A DNA stretch of 64,000 nt from the NCBI GenBank assembly GCA_021776475.1, contig JAJFFV010000001.1, forward strand, positions 62,001 through 126,000, written 5' to 3'. Below are positions 26,545 through 35,224 of the stretch, in pieces. The DNA is from Parvularculaceae bacterium (GTDB lineage Bacteria; Pseudomonadota; Alphaproteobacteria; Caulobacterales; Parvularculaceae). The notes beneath the pieces were generated by a model that saw nothing but the letters and a program-made list of their open reading frames with translations, had not been told where the DNA came from and did no database searches. The position numbers and the translations under genes are program-made. How positions within the stretch are numbered: the stretch's first letter is position 1; every line of letters starts with the position of its first letter.

Positions 26545-27279
26545 TTATTCGACCGGCTCCATAATGTCAGTTCCCATCAGCTTATCCCACAAACGAAAGT
26601 GCAGCCCATAATTCCCTTTGAATTTTGTGTGGTGCATATTGTGGTGTGTTGCTGAGATAATGTTTTCGCCGACCCAGCCCTTCAGCCAGCTGCGCGGCAG
26701 AATTTCCCAGCCCGCATGATTGGTAACGCTAGTAACGGTCATCGCCATCAGGACGAACAGGGCCGCTCCAACGTGGATCGGGATAAAGATCGCCATTGCC
26801 GGGAGGAGCCATGATTCCAGTAAGGCCTCCGTCGGATGAAAGGAAAATGCCGCCCATGGGGTTGGCTGAAGCGATTTGTGATGCGTCCGGTGCATGATCG
26901 GATAGAGTTTCGGATGATGCATGGCCCGGTGGGTCCAATAGAAGAACGCATCATTGGCGAGAAGGAAGATGACGATACTGGCCGGGATGTAGGCCAGATC
27001 GAGCAGGCTGAGGTCGCTATAGAGGGCCGTGCCACCTTGCTCCCACATGAACATAACGGCCGCAGCCGGTGCGGCGTAAATAAACGAGGAAATGCACGAC
27101 ATGACGATTTCGTGGCGGATTGTCTCTTTTGTGGGCTCATGCCGGGTCAGGCGGCTCGCCTGAACTTTTTCTTCCGGTCGCATCCATAGGAAATAGTGAA
27201 AGAACCCGGCAATCGCAAAATACCGGGCGATGATGATCGCCACCAGCAACAGATATGTTGTCCAAAAACTGTCAAACAT
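26545..27279 (-). CDS. Sterol desaturase / fatty acid hydroxylase superfamily protein next to crtY
   Basis: A 244-residue integral-membrane di-iron hydroxylase with three histidine boxes: THRAMHHPKLYPIMHRTHHKS, NHAGWE, and HHNMHHTKFKGNYG near the C-terminus. Four or so membrane helices precede and separate the boxes. The start at 27279 has AGGA 6 bp upstream; a longer frame to 27333 is unlikely. It is divergent from crtY with 107 bp between the starts, so it could act on carotenoid rings, as CrtZ belongs to the same superfamily. It is longer than CrtZ (about 160-175 residues), and the alternative is a different lipid hydroxylase. Confidence 0.8.
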   Translation of the reverse strand: MFDSFWTTYLLLVAIIIARYFAIAGFFHYFLWMRPEEKVQASRLTRHEPTKETIRHEIVMSCISSFIYAAPAAAVMFMWEQGGTALYSDLSLLDLAYIPASIVIFLLANDAFFYWTHRAMHHPKLYPIMHRTHHKSLQPTPWAAFSFHPTEALLESWLLPAMAIFIPIHVGAALFVLMAMTVTSVTNHAGWEILPRSWLKGWVGENIISATHHNMHHTKFKGNYGLHFRLWDKLMGTDIMEPVE

Positions 27280-27386
27280 CTTATTTCCTATTTTGTGCCA
27301 TCTATTGCGGATCTCACAGCGGTGTCTTCCCAAAAAGCAGCTGATAGCTTAATGCAAGCGTCTGATATATCCATATTTGGTCGATT

Positions 27387-28598
27387 GTGGAGCTTTCGGT
27401 GCCTTCTAATCAGCAAAATGTGTCTGATCTTGTGATCGCCGGCGGTGGTTTGGCGGGGATTTTGGCCGCCTGGCGCTGCCTCGGGACCGGAAACGCTGAT
27501 ACTGTCACAATTCTGGACGCAGGCGACAACATTGCTGGTGATCATACCTGGTCTTTTCACCAATCAGATCTTAGTCCCGAAGGATTGCAATGGATACGCC
27601 CCGCGGTCGCACATGAATGGCCATCTTATGATGTCCATTTCCCCGCTTTTTCGCGCCAGCTCCCTCACCCATACCTGTCGATGAATTCTGCCTCCCTGCG
27701 TGCTGCTGTTGCGCCTTTGATCACACAGGGTCGACTGCACGTTGTCACCGGGCGCAAGGTCAAGGGCATGCGTCCGACTTCGATCTTGCTGGACGGCGGT
27801 GAGGCCGTCGAGGGCAAAACTGTTCTAAATGCAATGGGTTTCAAACCAAGCGCCAACCGGGTCCTTGGGTATCAGAAATTTGTCGGTCAGGTTGTGCGCA
27901 CTGCCGCACCGCACGGGCTGAGCGCACCGATCATTATGGACGCAACTGTTGAGCAAAATGACGGCTACCGCTTCGTTTACTGCCTGCCCTTTTCTGAGCA
28001 AGAGGTTTTGATTGAAGATACTTATTATGAAGATGGTCCAGCGCTCGACAAGGCAGATGTGATCCAACGGATTGCAGCATACGCCGTGGGTAAGGGCTGG
28101 CAGGTTGCCGAGATTACCCGGACAGAAAGTGGGATTTTACCGATAACTCTCGCCAGTGACCTTGACCGACAGATGAAAACCGAAAATCCCGGGGTGTCGA
28201 GGATTGGCCTTGCCGGTGGCCTGTATCACGCGGTTACCGGCTATAGCTTGCCCGATGCGGTACGCACCGCCGAGCGGATTGGCAGCCTTAAAACACTCAC
28301 ACCCGACAGTGTGTACACTGCCGTTTTGGACTACCGGAAGGAGCACTGGGAGCGGGAGAAATTCTTCCGCCTGTTAAACCGGATGCTGTTCAAAGCGGGT
28401 ACGCCGCAAGAGCGCTACAAAGTGCTGCAGCGGTTTTACAGACTGGATGAAGAACTCGTTGCCGGATTTTATCGCGGTGACATCACATTTCGCCAAAAAG
28501 CACGTATCCTTTCCGGCAAACCACCTGTACCAATCGGCGCTGCGATCCATAATCTGTCCGAGAGGAAATTTCTTAAGCGTATGAGGAGTGAACATTGA
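27387..28598 (+). CDS. crtY: Lycopene beta-cyclase
   Basis: A 403-residue FAD/NAD(P)-binding cyclase that turns lycopene into beta-carotene. The N-terminus has the dinucleotide-binding motif LVIAGGGLAGILAAWR, then DHTWSFH, and the middle has FVYCLPFSEQEVLIEDTYY, with a later GLAGGLYHAVTGYSLPDAV segment typical of proteobacterial CrtY. The start is a GTG at 27387 without a strong ribosome binding site; a GTG at 27420 is an alternative. The stop TGA (28596-28598) overlaps the TTG start of crtI (28595), so the two are translationally coupled. Confidence 0.9.
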   Translation: MELSVPSNQQNVSDLVIAGGGLAGILAAWRCLGTGNADTVTILDAGDNIAGDHTWSFHQSDLSPEGLQWIRPAVAHEWPSYDVHFPAFSRQLPHPYLSMNSASLRAAVAPLITQGRLHVVTGRKVKGMRPTSILLDGGEAVEGKTVLNAMGFKPSANRVLGYQKFVGQVVRTAAPHGLSAPIIMDATVEQNDGYRFVYCLPFSEQEVLIEDTYYEDGPALDKADVIQRIAAYAVGKGWQVAEITRTESGILPITLASDLDRQMKTENPGVSRIGLAGGLYHAVTGYSLPDAVRTAERIGSLKTLTPDSVYTAVLDYRKEHWEREKFFRLLNRMLFKAGTPQERYKVLQRFYRLDEELVAGFYRGDITFRQKARILSGKPPVPIGAAIHNLSERKFLKRMRSEH

Positions 28599-30130
28599 GC
28601 CGTTTCGATAAATCATCCGATTCAGGACCGAGCGCTTCAGTGATCGGTGCCGGTTTTGGCGGGATTGCCTTGGCGATCCGTTTACAATCTGCGGGATTCA
28701 AGACGACGCTCATCGACAACCGCGATAAGCCCGGCGGTCGGGCTTATGTTTACGAGGAAAACGGGTACACATTTGATGGCGGACCGACGGTTATTACCGA
28801 CCCCGATTGTCTGAAGGAGCTGTTCGCCACTGCTGGGCGACAGATCGAAGATTATGTTACGCTCCTCCCCGTTTCACCCTTTTATCGCTTGTGCTGGGAG
28901 GACGGTACGCACTTTGATTATGTCAATGATGACGCGGAGCTCGAAAGGCAAATTATTGAGCTCAACGCTGACGATCTGGATGGCTATCGGCGCTACCACG
29001 CCTACAGTGAAGAGGTCTACAAGGAAGGGTATGTTAAGCTCGGTACCGTTCCATTCCTGAACTTCAAGGACATGCTGCAGGCGGCACCGAATTTGATGCG
29101 CCTACAGAGCTATAAAGATGTTTACACTCGGGTTAGCGACTTCATCAAGGACGAAAAACTTCGCCGCGCCTTTTCGTTCCACACACTTCTGGTCGGCGGC
29201 AGCCCGTTTGAAACATCTTCAATTTATGCTCTCATTCACGCTCTGGAGCGCTCCGGCGGGGTCTGGTTCGCCAAGGGTGGAACCGGCGCGCTCGTGCAGG
29301 GACTGGTTCGACTGTTTCAGGACATTGGCGGCCAGCTGATCTTGTCGACGGAAGTCGAAGAGATCAAGACAAACGACAACCGCGTGACCGGCTTGGTGCT
29401 TAACGGTGGATCAGAACTTGAAGCAGATCTGGTCGCGAGCAACGCCGATGTTGTGCACACTTACGCAAAACTGCTGGGCAAGCATCCACGTGGGCGGAGA
29501 TACGGAAAATCCCTGGGCAATAAACGTCATTCCATGTCGCTCTTCGTGACGTATTTTGGGCTGCGGGTGAAACATCCGGAATTGAAACACCACTCAGTAT
29601 TGTTCAGCGAGCGCTACCGGGAACTGATCAAGGAAATATTTCACGGTCACGAGCTGCCAGAAGATTTTTCTCTTTATCTGCACGCGCCATCAGTTACCGA
29701 TGATAGTCTGGCGCCTGAAGGGTGCAGCGCATATTATGTGCTCTCGCCTGTACCGCACCTTGGCCAAGCCGATCTCGATTGGGATGAAATCGGCCCGAAA
29801 TACCGCGAGAAAATCCTGACCTATTTGGAAGAGCATCATATCCCCAATTTGCGCCGCGATCTCGATGTCGTCCATTCGCTGACGCCGTTTGGCTTCCGCG
29901 ATCAAATGAACGCGCATCATGGATCAGCATTTTCGATCGAACCGATCCTGACACAGAGCGCCTGGTTCCGGCCCCACAACCGCGACGACCAGATCAGCAA
30001 TATGTACATCGTTGGCGCGGGCACACATCCGGGTGCCGGGATTCCGGGAGTTGTCGGATCGGCAAAGGCAACAGCCGGGTTGTGTATTGAAGATTTTTCG
30101 GGCGCGCTTGGTGCGAGGGCAGCCGAATAA
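28595..30130 (+). CDS. crtI: Phytoene desaturase
   Basis: A 511-residue FAD-dependent desaturase that converts phytoene to lycopene (or neurosporene). The N-terminal FAD motif is VIGAGFGGIALAIRL, followed by DKPGGRAYV and TFDGGPTVITDP. The C-terminal motif MYIVGAGTHPGAGIPGV is the bacterial CrtI signature. The start is an uncommon TTG overlapping the crtY stop. Downstream, crtB begins immediately after the stop. No crtE (geranylgeranyl diphosphate synthase), crtW or obvious crtZ is in the window, so precursor supply and end product depend on genes elsewhere. Confidence 0.95.
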   Translation: MSRFDKSSDSGPSASVIGAGFGGIALAIRLQSAGFKTTLIDNRDKPGGRAYVYEENGYTFDGGPTVITDPDCLKELFATAGRQIEDYVTLLPVSPFYRLCWEDGTHFDYVNDDAELERQIIELNADDLDGYRRYHAYSEEVYKEGYVKLGTVPFLNFKDMLQAAPNLMRLQSYKDVYTRVSDFIKDEKLRRAFSFHTLLVGGSPFETSSIYALIHALERSGGVWFAKGGTGALVQGLVRLFQDIGGQLILSTEVEEIKTNDNRVTGLVLNGGSELEADLVASNADVVHTYAKLLGKHPRGRRYGKSLGNKRHSMSLFVTYFGLRVKHPELKHHSVLFSERYRELIKEIFHGHELPEDFSLYLHAPSVTDDSLAPEGCSAYYVLSPVPHLGQADLDWDEIGPKYREKILTYLEEHHIPNLRRDLDVVHSLTPFGFRDQMNAHHGSAFSIEPILTQSAWFRPHNRDDQISNMYIVGAGTHPGAGIPGVVGSAKATAGLCIEDFSGALGARAAE

Positions 30131-31063
30131 ATGAACGATGCGGTTGTCAGTCACGGCCATGCCTCCATCAAGAAAGGTTCGAAAAGCTTCGCACTTGCGT
30201 CGCGAATTTTTGACACCGCAATGCGAGCTGATGCTTCAATGCTTTATGCCTGGTGCCGTCACTGTGATGACGTTGTCGACGGGCAGATTATGGGCCATGG
30301 CCAGATCGATAATTATCGTGACGGCCAAGTCGAACGGCTGAACGGGTTGGTTGAAAAAACCCGGGCTGCCTTGAACGGAGCTGCGAGCGATGATCCGGTT
30401 TTTGCGGGGCTAGCGCGCGTGTTTGAGACGCATGAAATTCCACATCGGCACGCTTTTGAGCTGCTCGATGGTTTCCGGATGGATGCAGAAGAACGGATCT
30501 ATTTGACCCGCGAGGAAATTCTCGAATACTGCTACCATGTTGCAGGCGTTGTTGGTGTGATGATGGCTCATATTATGGGCGTGCGTGACGGGGCAACTCT
30601 CGACCGGGCGAGTGATCTTGGCCTGGCCTTCCAGCTGACCAACATTGCCCGTGACGTCATCGACGATGCAAAAGCAGATCGGATCTACTTACCCACGGAT
30701 GTTCTGATCGAGGCGCGGGCGCCGACATCGGCCAGTGCTCTCAAAGATCAGGCGAATTGGCCAGCTGCCCACAATGCGGCTCTGGCGCTGCTTGATTTGG
30801 CCGAGGACTACTATATCTCGGCTCGCTCGGGCATCAAGGAACTTCCGTTCCGGTGCGCCTGGGCCATTACGGCGGCGCTGAAAGTCTATCGCGAGATCGG
30901 TGAAACTCTCCGCACGCGCGGGTTCATGGCTTGGGAAGAACGCGTGAGCGCGCCCGGGCATCGCAAAATGTGGCTGGCTCTTAGCGCGATGGGTCCTGCC
31001 ATGGACCGCAAAAGCGTGACAATCACTGAACGGCGCCAATTATATGCGCGGCCGATTGCATAG
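30131..31063 (+). CDS. crtB: Phytoene synthase
   Basis: A 310-residue squalene/phytoene synthase that joins two geranylgeranyl diphosphates. The first aspartate-rich motif is WCRHCDDVVDG and the second is TNIARDVIDDAKADRIYLP, both binding Mg-diphosphate. The ATG follows the crtI TAA with no gap, so crtY-crtI-crtB forms one operon. Nothing obvious follows on this strand, but no strong Rho-independent terminator was seen. Confidence 0.95.
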   Translation: MNDAVVSHGHASIKKGSKSFALASRIFDTAMRADASMLYAWCRHCDDVVDGQIMGHGQIDNYRDGQVERLNGLVEKTRAALNGAASDDPVFAGLARVFETHEIPHRHAFELLDGFRMDAEERIYLTREEILEYCYHVAGVVGVMMAHIMGVRDGATLDRASDLGLAFQLTNIARDVIDDAKADRIYLPTDVLIEARAPTSASALKDQANWPAAHNAALALLDLAEDYYISARSGIKELPFRCAWAITAALKVYREIGETLRTRGFMAWEERVSAPGHRKMWLALSAMGPAMDRKSVTITERRQLYARPIA

Positions 31064-31210
31064 TGTGCTGTCGAAACCGGATTTCAATGGCGCGATCATC
31101 CATGATATCGTTAAGCGCAACCTGATCAGAGGGCGGAGGTTTCTGGTGTATATCACTTCGGCCTTTGCGATGGTAGCTACATCTTGCTTATCTACCCTTT
31201 ACCGGGGTGA

Positions 31211-31891
31211 CTAACCCCGCCTCAGCAATGGCAGCGCGGCACCGAAAATGATGGCAACAAGAATCAGCAGCAGTGCGCCGCCATCCCCAACAGTTTGGTT
31301 GAGCGCATTACCGGTCGCAGATTTGTGGATGATCGCAATAATAACAAGAAAAACCAATGCAGCGCCGATGCCAGTTGCTGATTTCAAGACACCAAAAAGC
31401 GCCGGGTGACGGCGAAAGAAACTTGAAAGCCTGCCGCGCGCTCGCCGAGCGAAGATCGCATCTTCAAGCAACTCAAGGTCCTGATTAAAGGATTGATGAC
31501 GCAAAAATGCGGCGTTTAAAGTCGCAAGCGGTTTATTGTCTGCAGGCAACACAGAAAGTGCTGGCATTTCGATATTATTCAGCAAAACGGGAATGACACG
31601 TTTACCGCTGGCAAGCGCTATCGCTGTTTCCTGGCGAACATAGTCATTTTCGTCATCCAGGCGCGCAACGTTTGAATCTGAAATGCCGCGCCAATTCGCT
31701 CCGACAAGAATCAAACAAACATCACACTGCTCAAGGGCGGTGTTAATAGCCACAGTAAAATCAGTACCTGGTGCGATACTATCAACATCGAAAAATACTT
31801 TGGTTATCCCAGCGGTCTGGCCAAGCCGGTCGACAATACGTGCAGCTATGTCCTGGCTGTCTGACCTTCGGTAGCTGACAAATACTTTCAT
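31211..31891 (-). CDS. TIR-domain protein with two C-terminal membrane helices
   Basis: A 226-residue protein. Residues 1-145 are a bacterial TIR domain: VFVSYRRSDS at the start, VFFDVDSIAPGTDF (the BB-loop region), CDVCLILVGANW and the helix DYVRQETAIAL with Glu88, which aligns with the catalytic glutamate of TIR NADases such as SARM1. A basic linker leads to two membrane helices at about 165-187 and 203-222, so the TIR domain should face the cytoplasm. It is the last gene of a three-gene operon 5 bp after the lipoprotein gene. In bacterial defence, TIR domains cleave NAD or make signalling nucleotides; whether this one does is inferred. There is no SAVED or cyclic-nucleotide-binding domain. 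Confidence 0.85.
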   Translation of the reverse strand: MKVFVSYRRSDSQDIAARIVDRLGQTAGITKVFFDVDSIAPGTDFTVAINTALEQCDVCLILVGANWRGISDSNVARLDDENDYVRQETAIALASGKRVIPVLLNNIEMPALSVLPADNKPLATLNAAFLRHQSFNQDLELLEDAIFARRARGRLSSFFRRHPALFGVLKSATGIGAALVFLVIIAIIHKSATGNALNQTVGDGGALLLILVAIIFGAALPLLRRG

Positions 31892-31896
31892 CGCAT

Positions 31897-33282
31897 TCAG
31901 TTCTGGTATGCGCGCAATTCGTTTAGCGCGGATGTGATGCCTGAATTGACCATATGCATTTTTGGCGTGAGGCGTCCCGGCCGCAAAAGCTCCGGTGATG
32001 CCTCGTTGGTTGCTTTCCGATATTCATAAATCAGGGCTTCAACTTTGATATCGTCCGTAACAGGGATGCCAGCAAAGCTCGCAGGCAGATCAGAGGCACC
32101 GCCCATCAACCGGCTGATTGCCGCAGATTCCGGCAACGGCTCCTGCGAGGTCATAAAGGGTTTGTCGCTAATTATGAAGGTTACAAATCGATAGTTTCCT
32201 TCCGGCGCAAAAAACAGACCAGCGATGAAATCAGTCAAAGAAAAGGGCCGCTCATCATCCGGCAAAACGTAGCGCAATTCTTCGCTCAGCGGCTTGCCTT
32301 CACTGTCAATGCCTTCCAATCTCGTCACGAGTGCGAACCCACCAGGCACGGCATAAAAACTTTGCTCATAATAGCCGGCACTCGTCAGAGCTAATGTGAG
32401 ACGCTCTTCAAGCACATCCAGTGAAATCTCTTCATTCTTGGCAACCAACCATGTGCGTTCAAGGCGCATGCGCGACGAGGGTTGCTCGGGCGGCCACGGA
32501 AATTTCGGCAGGGCAAAGCCGTCTTCATCGGCATAGATAACTTCAGGTTTAGCGATCTTCTCTTCGGCCACCAATTCATACTCTCGATCCGGTGCCGGGT
32601 CGCCATCGGCTTCCTCCGCATCTGGCGAGGCTGGCGACATCGGTTCGATGACGGGTGCCACCGACGGAAGTTCCGTTTCGATCACCAATGGTCCATCGGT
32701 TGTTGGCATCATTATTATCGGGGCAACACCAGCAGACCCGCCGTAACCAGCAGACCCGCCGTAAGACGTAGAATAAGATTGTGAGGTCGTTTCATCGGCT
32801 ACGATATTACCATCCGCATCGACGACTGCGACCGGAGATCCGCCTGACATTTCGGCGGATGTACTCTCCGCTGGCGTGAGATCGACGGTTGCGGTTTGTT
32901 GGGCAAGCCGCATCTGCTCTTCTTGAAGGCGCCTGCGCTCCCTCTCCGCCAGCAAACGATCTTCTTGATCTTCACGTGCAGCTTCTGCATTGACGGCACT
33001 GCGCACGCGCTCTTGTTCGCGCCTGCGCGCCAAAGCCTCCGCTTCTGCTTGTGCACGCGCTTCAATTTCCCGCAGCTCTTCCTGGTATTGGTATCCAGAA
33101 CTTGACGACACCTGCGGTGCAGTCTGGTCTACCGGGGGCGCCTCGTAGAGTTCGACCTCGATCACCTCTTCTTCAACCGGTTCTGGCTCCATCATTGCGT
33201 CTTCTTGCTGCGCGCACCCGATCAGGGTGAGCGACACGATCCAGGTCGCGCAACTGAGCAATCGTCCAATTTGACAAGACAT
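31897..33282 (-). CDS. Coiled-coil lipoprotein of unknown function in the TIR/cyclase operon
   Basis: A 461-residue predicted lipoprotein. The start at 33282 has a strong GGGGAG site 6 bp upstream, and the lipobox LTLIGC places the lipid cysteine at residue 23. Residues about 55-130 are charged Arg/Glu/Ala-rich coiled coil. A low-complexity Gly/Ser/Tyr segment includes a six-residue duplication. The C-terminal about 190 residues look like a globular domain that I do not recognise (SAGYYEQSFYAVPGGFALVTRLE, ending near residue 460). Its position between the cyclase and the TIR-membrane protein suggests an envelope-side sensor or anchor for the system, but that is inference. Confidence 0.75.
   Translation of the reverse strand: MSCQIGRLLSCATWIVSLTLIGCAQQEDAMMEPEPVEEEVIEVELYEAPPVDQTAPQVSSSSGYQYQEELREIEARAQAEAEALARRREQERVRSAVNAEAAREDQEDRLLAERERRRLQEEQMRLAQQTATVDLTPAESTSAEMSGGSPVAVVDADGNIVADETTSQSYSTSYGGSAGYGGSAGVAPIIMMPTTDGPLVIETELPSVAPVIEPMSPASPDAEEADGDPAPDREYELVAEEKIAKPEVIYADEDGFALPKFPWPPEQPSSRMRLERTWLVAKNEEISLDVLEERLTLALTSAGYYEQSFYAVPGGFALVTRLEGIDSEGKPLSEELRYVLPDDERPFSLTDFIAGLFFAPEGNYRFVTFIISDKPFMTSQEPLPESAAISRLMGGASDLPASFAGIPVTDDIKVEALIYEYRKATNEASPELLRPGRLTPKMHMVNSGITSALNELRAYQN
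32728..32763 (-). repeat. Two exact 18-bp tandem repeats
   Basis: The 18-bp unit is repeated perfectly (32728-32745 and 32746-32763) inside the lipoprotein gene and encodes a six-residue Tyr-Gly-Gly-Ser-Ala-Gly duplication. Exact identity suggests a recent slippage event. Confidence 0.85.
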
Positions 33283-33348
33283 ATCCACTCCCCGAAATCC
33301 AGTCGAAAGCATCATACAATGATTACGATCACGCCCACAACCGCGTGC

Positions 33349-35193
33349 TCACCGGTTGCGAAGCGCAAAAACCCTTGTCGCACCGTATTTCTTGGCCAGG
33401 TTGATCGTACCGACCAAATCACACTTGAATTCTTCCGGGTGATCGAGCGCCAGGGCGGCTGCAAAATATCCAGACACGTACGTCGCCCCTGGCGGTGCGA
33501 CCGGCTCTATGCGTGCTGCATGACTCACCTGCGAGCCAAAGAAATTGCTTCGCTCCAATACTGGATCTTGCATCTGAAACACCGGTCCCAAATGGCCCCC
33601 GATTCTAAATTTGAGTGTGTCCGGCAACCCATGTTCGGCGTATGGGAAAGCGGCCAAAGCGTCCTGCATCTCAACTGCAATAATTGCCGCTTCACGCGCC
33701 CGCTTGGTAACGATATAAAGGCCATCACCCCAGGTATTTCTAAACAAAACTTCATCCGTATATTGATTGAGGACTTTCGACGCTGTACCAAGAACGTGTG
33801 TCGCAAATCCTGGAATTTGCGAGTCCCGCAACTTGCTGAAGCCGGCAAAATCACCAAACAGAACTGCCCGGGCAGCACGCCGGTGTGTCTCTTTTTGTAG
33901 TTGTTCTTCTTCTTTGACCACCGCCGCACCAGGCAGGGCTGCTGCTTCACCATCGAGCGGGATGATGGTTTGTTGCCGGCGCAGATCCGGGGACATTTTT
34001 CGATGCCACAGCGCAACATCATTGGCTGTACCGGCCGGCCCTCTTGCGGGCTCGCCGTCCCACACAGCCACTTGCTCCGCCGTTGTTTTCAGATGCTGGG
34101 CACGAAGAACCGTCAGGCCCATGCATATCCGTGCGCAATACGCGAATAAACCGTCGTCGGCGAGCAAAGGTTCATCGGTCGCCGCGATAATTTCAGTGTT
34201 TTTGTTCCTGATAATCTCAGTGTACCGATTGACCCAGCTATCACCACTTGGGGCAACCGATGTTTTAATAAAGTCGTCTTCGGCGCAAGGAAGTACGGCT
34301 GTTATATTTCTTCCTTGTGATAGCATTGTTTCTGCGAAGATAATATCCGCCCCAGCGGCCAACGATCCATAAGCGTGGCCGAATTGTTTATTGCCTAACT
34401 GGTGCTTTATCTTGGAGGTAACCAGCTCCTCGGCGTCACTTTGAAACCTACCGGCCTGCCCCGCTGGCATGATTATGTGCCCGGCATACATGACGATCGG
34501 CGGCGGTCGCAGCTGATCCAGCCAGGCGGTGTCAACGCCCTGATATTTTGCAAGGCGGTCAAGGTGTTCGATGGTTGTTGCCGCACCGGCCCAATCGGTC
34601 GAGAACGCGCAAGCAAGTTCATTAACAAGCCCTGATACTTCGCCGTGCCGGCCGCATATAATCAAGGCATTCAACTGTGACGCCAATTGCCAGCGTTCAT
34701 CATCTCCGCCTGATGGCAAATTTCGCAGTTGTTTCAATACATTGTTCGCATGCAAGACGGCCCGCCCGGCCTCACCGGCTAGAAGAAACAACTGCGCCGC
34801 ATTATCTTCCGGATAGTAAGCATTTTCAGCACCGGGAAAGCTTATCGCTTGTTCATAGGCAGCAGCAGCCTTGCGCAGCAACACGCGCTTTGTTGTCGCA
34901 TCGGGCGCTGCCAGGGCCTGATCCTTCAAAAGGCGCGCCTTAAGGGTTAGTACGTCAAGCGCAACAACGTCGTCTAATTTGTGATGACCAAACAGCTCAA
35001 CGGCGTGTGTGAGCCCGCCTGCATTCGCGATGGAAAGCACATGAAGGTGCTTCAGCCGCCAGTCATCGGCAAACCGCTCCACGGCTGCTCTTGCGAGATC
35101 TGCTTGTTGAAAGAACTCACCCCTACGACCCAGCGCCACGAGCATTTCGAACGTTTCTTCAACGGATTCATTTGATGTCACCGGGTCAATCAT
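33349..35193 (-). CDS. TPR / SLOG-like sensor / class III nucleotide cyclase fusion
   Basis: A 614-residue multidomain protein. Residues 1-230 are alpha-helical repeats resembling TPR/TRAFs-binding regions. Residues about 234-400 have a Rossmann-like pattern (YAGHIIMPA; GSLAAGADIIFAE at 276-288; ITAVLPCAEDDF) reminiscent of SLOG nucleotide-sensor domains. Residues 438-614 are a class III cyclase catalytic domain: FGDFAGFSKL (metal-binding Asp448), TWGDGLY (Asp490) and VSHAARIE (Arg561). The purine-specifying Lys and Asp of adenylate cyclases are Asn486 and Asn550, and the usual ribose Asn is Ser557, so the substrate is uncertain. It is the first gene of the operon with the lipoprotein and TIR genes (33-66 bp gap). 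Confidence 0.78.
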   Translation of the reverse strand: MIDPVTSNESVEETFEMLVALGRRGEFFQQADLARAAVERFADDWRLKHLHVLSIANAGGLTHAVELFGHHKLDDVVALDVLTLKARLLKDQALAAPDATTKRVLLRKAAAAYEQAISFPGAENAYYPEDNAAQLFLLAGEAGRAVLHANNVLKQLRNLPSGGDDERWQLASQLNALIICGRHGEVSGLVNELACAFSTDWAGAATTIEHLDRLAKYQGVDTAWLDQLRPPPIVMYAGHIIMPAGQAGRFQSDAEELVTSKIKHQLGNKQFGHAYGSLAAGADIIFAETMLSQGRNITAVLPCAEDDFIKTSVAPSGDSWVNRYTEIIRNKNTEIIAATDEPLLADDGLFAYCARICMGLTVLRAQHLKTTAEQVAVWDGEPARGPAGTANDVALWHRKMSPDLRRQQTIIPLDGEAAALPGAAVVKEEEQLQKETHRRAARAVLFGDFAGFSKLRDSQIPGFATHVLGTASKVLNQYTDEVLFRNTWGDGLYIVTKRAREAAIIAVEMQDALAAFPYAEHGLPDTLKFRIGGHLGPVFQMQDPVLERSNFFGSQVSHAARIEPVAPPGATYVSGYFAAALALDHPEEFKCDLVGTINLAKKYGATRVFALRNR

Positions 35194-35224
35194 CCAACCG
35201 GACCATGCGCAATATTTCCAGAAT

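Noticed and set aside
31203-31219. CGGGGT/ACCCCG hairpin at the TIR gene stop
   Set aside because: The stem covers the stop codon and is not followed by a T-run on the gene's strand, so I did not call a terminator.
31211-35193. Classical Pycsar or CBASS assignment
   Set aside because: The TIR protein has no cyclic-nucleotide-binding or SAVED domain, and the cyclase is part of a large TPR/SLOG-like protein, so the known names do not fit.
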